Assembly: GCA_036270655.1 (NCBI GenBank)
Contig: DATBCD010000019.1
Location: forward strand, 1 to 64,000
Reading direction: 5' to 3'
DNA length: 64,000 nt
Source of the DNA: VBCK01 sp036270655
GTDB taxonomy: Bacteria > Pseudomonadota > Gammaproteobacteria > Burkholderiales > Burkholderiaceae_F
The notes beneath the pieces were generated by a model that saw nothing but the letters and a program-made list of their open reading frames with translations, did not search any database and was not told the DNA's origin. Position numbers and translations under genes: made by a program. Position 1 is the stretch's first letter. Every line of letters starts with the position of its first letter. This document shows, piece after piece, positions 1 through 7,827 of this stretch.

Positions 1-144
1 CGATGATGCGGACAATCCGTCGACGTTGAGCTACATTTTCCGACGGAAACTTTGCATAATGCGACGGCGCCGCCAAAGCGTCGGATTTTGCGGCGCAAAC
101 GTGTTGACTCACAGGGGCCCGGAGCCAGGCCAAGGCTGCCCACG

Positions 145-1113
145 ATGCAAGGTGCATCTTCTTCGAGCGATCCCGAACGGATCGGATTTCTTCTCGTGTC
201 GGGCTTTTCCGCGATGGCGTTTTTCTCGGCGATCGAGCCGCTGCGAGTGGCCAACCGCCTGGCCGGCCGGCCGCTGTACAACTGGCGGATCTACGCACTG
301 CATGCCGACCCCGTCGAGGCGTCCAACGGCATGCGCCTTGTCCCCGACATGCCGTTCGGCGCCGAGCGCCCCCCGACCCTGATCGTGTGCGCCGGGTTTC
401 ATCCGGAGCGCGCTGAATCGAAAGCGACACTGGCCACCTTGCGCAAGTTCGCACGGGCCGGCGTGCGCCTCGGGGCGCTGGACACCGGCGCCCACGTTCT
501 TGCGAAGGCCGGACTGCTGGACGGTTCGCGCGTCTCGATCCACTGGGAGGCTGCGCCCGCGTTCCAGGAGGAATTCCCTGGCATCGAGGTCACGGGGGAA
601 CTGTTCGAGGTGCACGAGCGCATGTTCACCTGCGCCGGCGGCACCGCGGCGCTCGATCTGATGCTGGCGATGATCGGCGCCCGACACGGCCCGGGCCTGG
701 CGTGCGCTGTCTCGGAGCAGTTCATTCACGATCGCATCCGCACCAGCCACGATCACCAGAGGATGGAGCTCGCGGCAAGGCTGCAGGTGCACAACGAGAA
801 GGTCCTGCAGGTCGTCGAGCTGATGGAAAGATATATTGAGCAGGTGATGGACGTGCCGGCGCTCGCCGAGGCCGTCTCGGTGACGCCACGGCAGCTGGAG
901 CGCCTGTTCGAAAACGCGCTGGGACAGTCTCCGGCCCATTACTATCGGAACCTGCGCCTGGATCGCGCACAGCACCTGCTGCGCGAAACAGGCTTGTCCG
1001 TGGTTCAGGTTGCGATCGCGACGGGCTTCAATTCAGCCTCCTCCCTCTCGCGCGCCTACCGTGACTGCTACGGGCGGTCCCCCAGCTCGGAGCGCCGGGC
1101 GGGCACGAGCTGA
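145..1113 (+). CDS. GlxA-family AraC-type transcriptional regulator (DJ-1/PfpI + HTH)
   Basis: A 322-residue cytoplasmic regulator. Residues about 12-175 form a DJ-1/PfpI (class I amidotransferase-like) domain, beginning IGFLLVSGFSAMAF and including the stretch TGAHVLAKAGLL. The usual nucleophile-elbow Cys is not obvious, so this domain is probably a ligand sensor. Residues about 220-315 are a two-helix AraC DNA-binding domain (SVTPRQLERLFE, then GFNSASSLSRAYRDCYG). The family includes regulators of choline, carnitine and arginine catabolism (GbdR, CdhR, ArgR types). The start at 145 is preferred over an in-frame ATG at 52 because family members begin just before the amidase domain and an AAGG lies 9 bases upstream. 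The permease and hydrolase that follow on the same strand may be its targets; that is inference. Confidence 0.85.
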   Translation: MQGASSSSDPERIGFLLVSGFSAMAFFSAIEPLRVANRLAGRPLYNWRIYALHADPVEASNGMRLVPDMPFGAERPPTLIVCAGFHPERAESKATLATLRKFARAGVRLGALDTGAHVLAKAGLLDGSRVSIHWEAAPAFQEEFPGIEVTGELFEVHERMFTCAGGTAALDLMLAMIGARHGPGLACAVSEQFIHDRIRTSHDHQRMELAARLQVHNEKVLQVVELMERYIEQVMDVPALAEAVSVTPRQLERLFENALGQSPAHYYRNLRLDRAQHLLRETGLSVVQVAIATGFNSASSLSRAYRDCYGRSPSSERRAGTS

Positions 1114-1279
1114 CTTGATCGCGCGGCCGCATCACATGCCACCTGCGCGTGCCATGTCGTGAATGCGATATTGGGTGTCGCATTCCTTTTCTCGCGCGGG
1201 TGCCGACTCGATCTAATTTGAGCGAGAAAATTGCACCAGCACGAGGTCTTGCTGGACGGAAACGCGGCAAGGGGGATGT

Positions 1280-2689
1280 CTGGACAAACTTCCGAGGATT
1301 GAAAGCCGGTCTATTGATTATGTCCCTTTGAAGGAACGGCACGGCAAAGTCTGGCACCTGTGGCCGGTCTGGTTCACGGGAGACGCCCATCTGGCGACAC
1401 TGGCCACGGGCGCGATTGCGGTCTCCATGGGGGAAAGCCTGGGCTGGTCGACCATCGCCATCGTGGCGGGCTGCGCGCTCGGCACGTTCTTCATGGCCTT
1501 TCACTCGACCCAGGGCCCTCAGATGGGTCTGCCGCAGATGATCCAGTCGCGGCCGCAATTCGGTTATATCGGCGCGCTGCTCGTGTGGGGCGTGGCTCTG
1601 GTCACCTATGTGGGCTATTCGGCATTCAACGAGTTGCTGGCGGGCCAGACGCTGCATCAGCTCACGGGTGCGGCTCAAGCCTGGTCCTACGCGCCTTTCG
1701 CGCTGCTCAGCCTTGCGCTCGGGGTGGCGGGCTGCCACTGGATCCACCTCGTTCAGCGGTTTCTCGCCTACGTGATGATCGCCGTTCTTCTGGTCTTCAC
1801 GCTGGGCGCGATCTTCCTCCTCAATCTGTCGCCGGAGACTTTCCAGCTCGGGTCGTTCAAGCGGGGCCCCTTTCTGATCCAGTTCTTCGCCGCCGCCGCT
1901 TATCAATTGAGCTGGTCAATCTATGTTTCGGACTATTCCCGCTACCTGCCGCGCGATGTGGGTGTGGCGGCTTCCTTCTGGTGGACCTTTTTCGGCGCGA
2001 TGATCGGGGGGGCCTGGATGATGATGGCCGGTGCGGTCGCGGCTGCCTTCGCGCCCAGGCTCGATATTGTCGCGGCCCTTCTGGCGGCCGGCGATGCGAT
2101 GCGGCCCGGTTTCGGTCTGGTGGTGCTGCTGGCATCGTTCCTCGGATTGATCAGCGTTACGACGCTCAATTTCTACGGCGCCTCGCTCACGCTGCTGAGC
2201 ATGGGAGATTCGCTGGGGCTGAAGCGGCCTGCCGGTGGCCGCATCGCCGGTCTGGCCGTGGTCGCGTTCGGATCGACGCTGATCGCCTACCTTTCGCCCA
2301 AGGACATCATGGAGGCTTATGAAAACCTCCTTTCGATTCTGCTCTATCTGTTCACGCCGTGGACGGCGATCAACCTGGTCGATTTTTATCTGATCAGGAA
2401 AGCGCACTACTCGATCCGCGAGATCTTCAATCCCAAGGGCATGTACGGCCGCTGGAGCTGGCGCGGCATCGCGGCCTATGGGATCGGCATGGTCGCGATG
2501 GTTCCGTTTTTCTCGACCGATCTGTTCAAGGGACCGGTGGCGGTAGCCTTCGGGGGAGCAGACATGTCCATGCTGGTCGGCCTGCCGGTTTCCGCGATCG
2601 CCTATTGCCTGTTCTGCCGGTCGCTCGATTTGAAGGAGGACCGGCGTCTGGCCGAGGCTGCCGATCGAGGGTTGGAGACTCTGCAATGA
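1280..2689 (+). CDS. NCS1-family nucleobase/allantoin-type cation symporter
   Basis: A 469-residue inner-membrane permease of the purine-cytosine permease (NCS1) family, with about 12 hydrophobic segments. Family signatures are WHLWPVWFTGDAHLATLATG near the N terminus and the FTPWTAINLVDFYLIRK stretch after TM8-9. The conserved N-terminal leader (RSIDYVPLKERHGKVW) continues upstream of the first TTG at 1328 with no stop until 1214. No ATG or GTG is in frame there. A CTG at 1280 sits just after AAGGGGGA and would give a normal family N terminus (DKLPRIESRSIDYVP), so I place the start there; the TTG at 1328 would remove the leader. An ATG at 1276 is in another frame and stops after eight codons. 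The substrate cannot be read from sequence. The gene overlaps the next one by ATGA, implying translational coupling. Confidence 0.85.
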   Translation: MDKLPRIESRSIDYVPLKERHGKVWHLWPVWFTGDAHLATLATGAIAVSMGESLGWSTIAIVAGCALGTFFMAFHSTQGPQMGLPQMIQSRPQFGYIGALLVWGVALVTYVGYSAFNELLAGQTLHQLTGAAQAWSYAPFALLSLALGVAGCHWIHLVQRFLAYVMIAVLLVFTLGAIFLLNLSPETFQLGSFKRGPFLIQFFAAAAYQLSWSIYVSDYSRYLPRDVGVAASFWWTFFGAMIGGAWMMMAGAVAAAFAPRLDIVAALLAAGDAMRPGFGLVVLLASFLGLISVTTLNFYGASLTLLSMGDSLGLKRPAGGRIAGLAVVAFGSTLIAYLSPKDIMEAYENLLSILLYLFTPWTAINLVDFYLIRKAHYSIREIFNPKGMYGRWSWRGIAAYGIGMVAMVPFFSTDLFKGPVAVAFGGADMSMLVGLPVSAIAYCLFCRSLDLKEDRRLAEAADRGLETLQ

Positions 2690-3609
2690 GCGCGCCTTGC
2701 CTGCGAGCCGGCCTCCTGGGGCTTTTCGCGGCCTTGCTCCTGCCCCCGCTCGCCTGGCCGGCTGCGCCCGCTGCGATCGACCTGGACCGATTCGACGCCG
2801 CCAAACGCACGGTGGCGCTTTCCGACGGAATAGAACTCGCCTACCTCGAGATGGGCGATGCGGGCGGCAGGCCGGTGGTGCTGATCCACGGCTATACGGA
2901 CAGTGCGCGCGATTGGGTCCCGGTCATTCCTTTCCTCTCGAGCAAGGACCGTCTGATCATCGTCGATATCCGGGGCCATGGCCGGTCATCCAAACCCGAA
3001 TGCTGCTACTCCCGCTACGACTTCGCCTACGACATCAAGCTTCTGCTCGACGCCCTGAAAGTGGAGCAAGCCGATCTGGTCGGCCATTCCCTGGGCACCA
3101 TCGTCGCCCAGACCTTCGCCGAATTCTGGCCCGAGCGCACGCGACGGGTGGTTCTGATCTCGCCCACCGCGGGCACGAGACCCTGCGGTCCGGCCGCCAG
3201 CCCGAAGTTCGATTACGCCTCCGAGATCCGCAAACTGAAAGAACCGCTTGATCCGGACTCGCCCTTCATGGTCGCCTGGTGGTCTTCGCCGACTCCGGTG
3301 AACGAGGAGTTCATGCGGCGCCAGCGCCAGGATGCGGCCCGCATCCCGTTGAAGGTCTGGCTTGCCGTGCTCGATCAGGGCTTGAACACCGCGGATCTGC
3401 AGTCCACGCTCCCCCGACTGAAGGCACCTACCCTGCTGATCTGGGGCGAGCTCGATCCTTTCATGGGCGAGGAGGTGCGCGCACCGCTGCGCGAGGCCCT
3501 GCCCAAGGCTCAGGTCACGATCTTCAAAGGACTCGGCCACAATCCGTTCTGGGAGGACCCCAAGGGCGTGGCTTCCCTGGTCAATGAATTTCTGGGAGGC
3601 AACCGCTAG
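2686..3609 (+). CDS. exported alpha/beta-fold hydrolase
   Basis: A 307-residue hydrolase with an N-terminal signal peptide (about residues 1-27, ending in PLAWPAAPA). The alpha/beta hydrolase core shows the oxyanion-hole HGYTD near residue 69, nucleophile elbow GHSLG with Ser135, acid Asp in GELDPF near 260, and the catalytic His in GLGHNPFW near 285. The start ATG overlaps the permease stop (ATGA, with GGAGA 7 bases upstream), so the two are co-translated. Pairing with an NCS1 permease suggests extracytoplasmic hydrolysis of a precursor whose product is then imported. That role is inference and the substrate is unknown. The Cys-Cys pair after GHGRSSKPE (near residue 106) is unusual for a cytoplasmic enzyme and fits periplasmic folding. 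Confidence 0.85.
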   Translation: MSAPCLRAGLLGLFAALLLPPLAWPAAPAAIDLDRFDAAKRTVALSDGIELAYLEMGDAGGRPVVLIHGYTDSARDWVPVIPFLSSKDRLIIVDIRGHGRSSKPECCYSRYDFAYDIKLLLDALKVEQADLVGHSLGTIVAQTFAEFWPERTRRVVLISPTAGTRPCGPAASPKFDYASEIRKLKEPLDPDSPFMVAWWSSPTPVNEEFMRRQRQDAARIPLKVWLAVLDQGLNTADLQSTLPRLKAPTLLIWGELDPFMGEEVRAPLREALPKAQVTIFKGLGHNPFWEDPKGVASLVNEFLGGNR

Positions 3610-3650
3610 ACGGCCGTCCCGGCCCGAGGCCCTGCCGACTTGCGTCGTAC

Positions 3651-5123
3651 CTAGTACGCGCGCGCCTCGACCCGGAACGCGTTGACGGCGCCGACGAGCT
3701 CGCGCGTCTGCGTTTCGAGGCTCACGGCCGCAGCGGCGGCCTGCTCGACCAGCGCGGCGTTCTGCTGCGTCGACTTGTCGATGCTTCCGACCGACTGGTT
3801 GACGCGTTCGATTTCCGCGGCCTGGCCGCCCGACGCGACGGTGATCTGGCCGACAATGTCGGTGACTCGCCTGACGGCGGCAACGATTTCGCGCATCTGG
3901 TCGCCGGCTGCCTGCGCGAGGGTCGAGCCGCCCTCGACACGGCCGACGCTGTCGACGATCAGATTGCGGATCTCGGTGGCGGCCTGGCTGGCGCGCTGAG
4001 CCAGCGTGCGCACCTCGGCCGCGACGACGGCAAATCCACGTCCCTGTGCTCCGGCGCGCGCGGCCTCGACGGCCGCGTTCAATGCGAGAATGTTGGTCTG
4101 GAAGGCGATGCCGTCGATGACCCCGATGATCTCATGGATCCGGCGCGAGCTTTCGGCGATGCTGCCCATCGTCTCGATCACGCGCCCTACCGTGTCGCCG
4201 CCCGCCTCCGCGATCTGACACGCATTGAGCGACAGGTTGCTGGCCTGCTGCGCGTTCATGGCGTTTTGACGTACGGTCGTCGTCAATTGTCCGATCGAGG
4301 CGGCGGTATTCTCGACGCTCGCCGCCTGGTGCTCGGTTCGCTGCGTCAGGTCGCGGTTGCCCTGCGACAGGTCCTGGGCCACGGCCTCGATGGTCGCGCT
4401 TGCGCTGCGGATCTTGATCACCATCTGCGCAACGCGCTCGGCCATCGTTCGCATCGAGGCCAGCAGGTGTCCCAGGTCCCGGCGGGTGTCCAGGTGCGTG
4501 GCCGAATCGATATTGCCCGCTGCGATCTCGTTGGCGGCTTCAATGGCGCGCTCGAGCGGGGCCGTCAGGTCGCGCAGCGCGCGCCAGATGAAGTAGGCCG
4601 CCAGCGACAGCGACAGCAGCAGCGCGACCGGAACCAGCCACTGCTGGCGCGGTGCGGTCGCCACGGCGATGGCTGCGGCGGCCGAGGCGCCATACGCCGC
4701 GAGATTCTCCGCCAGCCGCTTCTCGACCGCATTGACGGTCTGCTGGTACGGCGCGAGCGCCTTCAGGTTCGAGTCGTTCCGGGTTGCGGTGTGCATCGCC
4801 TCCATCGGGGCGAGCGTGCCGTCGGTTGCGTGCAGCGGATCGTCCTTCGCGAGCTGGCGCTCCGCTTCGATGGCCTCGCCGAGCACTTCGACGGCCTTCG
4901 ACGAAAGCCGGCCTGAATCGACTGCATCGACGACGCCGTTGACGAAGACCGTGTATTGGCTGTGGGCCTTTTCGGCGGTCGAGCGCAGCCGTGCCGTTTC
5001 GTCGATACGGCCGCTGTTGATCCGTTCGACGACGGTCTGGTAGCCGTTCAGCAGTGTTCCGGGCGCGAGCACGACCAGAAACTGGAGGGCGATATACCAC
5101 TTCAATCGCGTAAGTTCCCGCAT
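3651..5123 (-). CDS. methyl-accepting chemotaxis protein
   Basis: A 490-residue inner-membrane chemoreceptor. It has TM1 at about residues 8-28, a roughly 150-residue periplasmic helical domain, TM2 near 170-192, HAMP, and a long coiled-coil signalling domain. The hairpin tip carries the hallmark QTNILALNAAVEAARAGAQG and ends with RGFAVVAAEVRTLAQ. No C-terminal CheR/CheB-tethering pentapeptide is seen; the protein ends in VEARAY. The start at 5123 (MRELTRLKW) is preferred because the longer form from 5174 would overlap the upstream gene. It is last in a minus-strand set, 37 bp after the small PstS-like protein and the porin, which suggests a ligand-specific receptor for whatever those two handle. 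Confidence 0.93.
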   Translation of the reverse strand: MRELTRLKWYIALQFLVVLAPGTLLNGYQTVVERINSGRIDETARLRSTAEKAHSQYTVFVNGVVDAVDSGRLSSKAVEVLGEAIEAERQLAKDDPLHATDGTLAPMEAMHTATRNDSNLKALAPYQQTVNAVEKRLAENLAAYGASAAAAIAVATAPRQQWLVPVALLLSLSLAAYFIWRALRDLTAPLERAIEAANEIAAGNIDSATHLDTRRDLGHLLASMRTMAERVAQMVIKIRSASATIEAVAQDLSQGNRDLTQRTEHQAASVENTAASIGQLTTTVRQNAMNAQQASNLSLNACQIAEAGGDTVGRVIETMGSIAESSRRIHEIIGVIDGIAFQTNILALNAAVEAARAGAQGRGFAVVAAEVRTLAQRASQAATEIRNLIVDSVGRVEGGSTLAQAAGDQMREIVAAVRRVTDIVGQITVASGGQAAEIERVNQSVGSIDKSTQQNAALVEQAAAAAVSLETQTRELVGAVNAFRVEARAY

Positions 5124-5160
5124 CGCTTCGAGTCCCTGGACGTGGTGGCTCGACGAGCCT

Positions 5161-5568
5161 CTAGAATTTCGCAACGATGTTGACGCCGCTGGGTGCGGAA
5201 CCGACGTAGCTCACCGCCCCGGCCGTTCGCTTGACGAACTCGAGCGTCTCGGTATCGCTGCCTTTGATCGGCGGCGGATTGGCACCGTCGCGGAAGGTCT
5301 TCTTTGTCCATGCCGCGGTGTATTTCGACGCTTCCATCTTCATGACCTTCGAGAGGAACGCCTCCTGCGCGCTGGCGTTGTCCACCGGAACCAGCTTGAC
5401 GGCGCCGGCGAACTGTTTCTCGCCCAGGAAGATGTCGCGCAGCTCGCCGGCTTCAACGGTGGTCCCGGGGTTGGAAATCACGTACAGATCGGCGGCCCTG
5501 GCGACCGCGGCAGCCGCGCATAGGAGCACCAGCGCGGCGGTTTGTGTCCAGAAGGGTGCTCGTTTCAT
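5161..5568 (-). CDS. small PstS-like periplasmic binding protein
   Basis: A 135-residue exported protein. It has a signal peptide ending in AVARA-AD, then a mature region resembling one lobe of the PstS-like phosphate-binding superfamily (VISNPGTTVEAGELRDIFLGE, then YTAAWTKKTF and a closing GAVSYVGSAPSGVNIVAKF). Full PstS proteins are more than twice this length. Short PstS-like proteins of this type are often annotated as phosphate ABC transporter substrate-binding proteins but have no ABC genes beside them, and there are none here. It lies 19 bp after a porin gene and 37 bp before a chemoreceptor. I infer a ligand-presenting role for chemotaxis or porin-linked capture rather than transport. 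Confidence 0.75.
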   Translation of the reverse strand: MKRAPFWTQTAALVLLCAAAAVARAADLYVISNPGTTVEAGELRDIFLGEKQFAGAVKLVPVDNASAQEAFLSKVMKMEASKYTAAWTKKTFRDGANPPPIKGSDTETLEFVKRTAGAVSYVGSAPSGVNIVAKF

Positions 5569-5587
5569 TTTCGTGCCCCGTCCGAGG

Positions 5588-7006
5588 TCAGAACCGCACC
5601 GCGACCTGGGTGCCGAGCTCGTTGTAGCTCGGCAGGCGTTGGTCGCGATAGAAAGTCCTGTTGAGCTCGAACTTGAAGGCCGTCGACCGCGTCAGGTCGT
5701 AGCGCAGTCCCACGACGTCGCGCCAGTATGACGAGCCGATCGCCGGCGCGAGTACCGCGAAGTAGTTGTCATTCTGGTTCAGATGGGCCGATTCCCAGCG
5801 CGTATACGGTGTGAAGCTGCCGAACGTGCGGCCTGCCTGCAGGTAGTAGGCCGAGCTCGAATGGCTGCTGCCGTCGCCGCTGGCATTGGTGTCGTGGAAC
5901 AGGTAGTACTCGCCGAGCACCTCCCAGTCGTCGGCCGTATAGGCGCCATAAGCGCCGACGAACCCCATATGGGTCGTGTTCGGAAGCGGCGCGACATCGT
6001 CGGTCGCATTCCACCTCATCGCATCGATGCCGAGCTTCAGGCCGTCGAGCGAGCTGCCGAATTCGTAGCCGAGGTTGAAGAGCACCGATGCGCTGTTGTT
6101 GCTCGAACCGAGCAGGTTCATGTCGACCTGGCCGGTACCGGGCTGGCCGCCGCTGGTCAGGATCCGCTGGCTGTTGCCGACCGCAAAATCGTAGGTCATG
6201 CGGCCGTCGCCCAAGCGCTTCTTGCCGGTGGCCAGAAATCCAACGGTGTGCGCCGGCATCATGCCGTAAGTATCCTCGAACGCGAGAAATTTCGGCCGCT
6301 GAATCGAGGTCTGGATCTGCGCGCCGTGGTGAAATGCCGTGTTCCAGTAACCGTAGGGCGTGTGGAACCGCCCGGCCCAGACCGTCAGCTCGTCGCTCTG
6401 CACGTACCCGATCTGCAGGCGCTCCATGTCGATGTTGACCGATTCGCTGTATTCGCCCGTCTCGATCGCAATCTCCGTCAGCAACTTGACCCTCGGCCCC
6501 AGGTTGGGCGTCAGATAGAACTCGATGGCCTTCTCGACGACACCGCTGTGGACGTTGTCGCCGCTCGGGTCCGTCCGGCTGAAAAAGCGACCGTCGATGT
6601 TGGCGAAGCCGTGCAACGGCACGCCGGTGTCGGTATCGACCCGGCTGACGCTTTGCGACAGCTGCCTGACCTCCGATTCGAGCTCGTCAATGCGCTGGTT
6701 CTGCGCGGCGGCAGCGGCTGGCTGCGCTGGCGTATTGGCGACCGGCGCGGGCGGCGCTTGCGTGCCCGCCGCTGGCGCAGGCTGTGCTTGAGTGCCCGCC
6801 GCCGGCGCACCGCCAGCTTCCAGACGCTCAACCTTGCGGCTCAGTTCGTCGATCCGCTTCAGGCTCTGCTCGAGCTTGCGTTCCAGCTCGCGGACGTGCT
6901 CATCGGTTGTCGGCGCGGTCTGCGCGCACACGGCCGAAGACAGACCAGCGTATAGGGCAACGAGCCCTGCCGCGGCCATCGTCCGGCGCATTGTCGTGTA
7001 CTTCAT
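5588..7006 (-). CDS. outer-membrane porin (OprO/OprP-like) with N-terminal coiled coil
   Basis: A 472-residue outer-membrane protein. A signal peptide (cleavage after SAVCAQ) is followed by a heptad coiled coil (HVRELERKLEQSLKRIDELS). Next comes a Pro/Ala/Gln linker with a near-perfect tandem decapeptide of the AAGTQAQPAP type, then a second short coiled coil (IDELESEVRQLSQSV). The rest alternates in the manner of a beta-barrel and ends in a C-terminal Phe (VAVRF), the usual recognition signal for barrel assembly. The coiled coil plus barrel resembles phosphate-selective porins and trimeric porins with periplasmic coiled-coil anchors. It is first in a three-gene minus-strand set with the PstS-like protein and the chemoreceptor. 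GGGGACCC sits just upstream of the start. Confidence 0.82.
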   Translation of the reverse strand: MKYTTMRRTMAAAGLVALYAGLSSAVCAQTAPTTDEHVRELERKLEQSLKRIDELSRKVERLEAGGAPAAGTQAQPAPAAGTQAPPAPVANTPAQPAAAAAQNQRIDELESEVRQLSQSVSRVDTDTGVPLHGFANIDGRFFSRTDPSGDNVHSGVVEKAIEFYLTPNLGPRVKLLTEIAIETGEYSESVNIDMERLQIGYVQSDELTVWAGRFHTPYGYWNTAFHHGAQIQTSIQRPKFLAFEDTYGMMPAHTVGFLATGKKRLGDGRMTYDFAVGNSQRILTSGGQPGTGQVDMNLLGSSNNSASVLFNLGYEFGSSLDGLKLGIDAMRWNATDDVAPLPNTTHMGFVGAYGAYTADDWEVLGEYYLFHDTNASGDGSSHSSSAYYLQAGRTFGSFTPYTRWESAHLNQNDNYFAVLAPAIGSSYWRDVVGLRYDLTRSTAFKFELNRTFYRDQRLPSYNELGTQVAVRF

Positions 7007-7244
7007 TCGGGTCCCCAGCGGATGTTGTAGTGATCGCCGTGAAGCGGCCAGAGCGGCCGCCTCGGTGATTCGATGAAATGCCGCTACCTTAGGGGCGTTC
7101 GTTCAAGACAGATCGTGGGAATACGTCGGTCCTGCGGGCGTTTATCGACACAGCCGGACTGCTGCGCGGCAATAAGGTGGGAAGCGATCGAAACCGACGC
7201 CTGCGCGATGCGCCGCCAAGGCAATCCGCTGAAGGAAGAACGAA

Positions 7245-7817
7245 TTGGAACCGTCGAAAACCGTGGACTTGCGGCGGCAAATGCGCGGATTGGTCCTGCG
7301 CCTGACCATCGCGATACTCGCGTCGGTCGCCACAGGCGATGCGACCGCGCAGCTGTTCTCGCGTTTCGCAGCGAGCCGATGGGTCGACAGCGACGCCCGG
7401 ACCACCGGACTCGACGCGTTCAGGGGCCGGCTGCTCGTGATGACGATGGCGTATACGGAGTGCCGCAAGACCTGTTCGTCCAGCATGCTGGTGATGCGGG
7501 AGATCCAGAAGATCCTGGCCGGGCGCGGACTCGATGCGTCGTTCGTCGTCGTCAGCTATGACCCGGATCGCGATTCGCCGGCGCAGTGGCGTCGTTATCG
7601 CGCGCTGCGCAAACTGCCGGGCGATTGGCACTTCCTGAGCGGCCCGGTCGACGAGACCCGGCACCTCGCCTCGTTCCTGGAGCTGAAGTACTGGCCGTAC
7701 GACGACCACGTGATGCACGACTTCCGGATCGTCATTTTCGACGCCGAAGGTCATCGCCTGCGCGACATAGTCTGGGAACGCACCGCGCACCTCGAGCAGG
7801 AACTGGCCGGACTCTGA
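7245..7817 (+). CDS. SCO1/SenC-family copper/thioredoxin-like protein
   Basis: A 190-residue exported or membrane-anchored thioredoxin-fold protein of the SCO1/SenC/PrrC family. The metal/redox site TECRKTC (Cys73, Cys77) and the downstream histidine in DDHVMHDF are present, as in copper chaperones for the cytochrome c oxidase CuA site. An N-terminal hydrophobic segment (LVLRLTIAILASVATG) gives membrane attachment or export. The start could be the TTG at 7245, which has GAAGGAAGAA just upstream, or the ATG at 7281, which would still leave the signal segment. It converges on a secreted di-haem protein 10 bp away. No oxidase subunit genes are in this window, so the partner is unknown. Confidence 0.85.
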   Translation: MEPSKTVDLRRQMRGLVLRLTIAILASVATGDATAQLFSRFAASRWVDSDARTTGLDAFRGRLLVMTMAYTECRKTCSSSMLVMREIQKILAGRGLDASFVVVSYDPDRDSPAQWRRYRALRKLPGDWHFLSGPVDETRHLASFLELKYWPYDDHVMHDFRIVIFDAEGHRLRDIVWERTAHLEQELAGL

Positions 7818-7827
7818 ACCCGGTCGC

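Noticed and set aside
5124..5174. Longer start for the chemoreceptor
   Set aside because: It would overlap the end of the PstS-like gene and add residues before TM1 that do not fit the family.
5783..6955. 390-codon plus-strand frame opposite the porin
   Set aside because: Shadow of the porin gene. The porin has a signal peptide, coiled coil, barrel pattern and terminal Phe.
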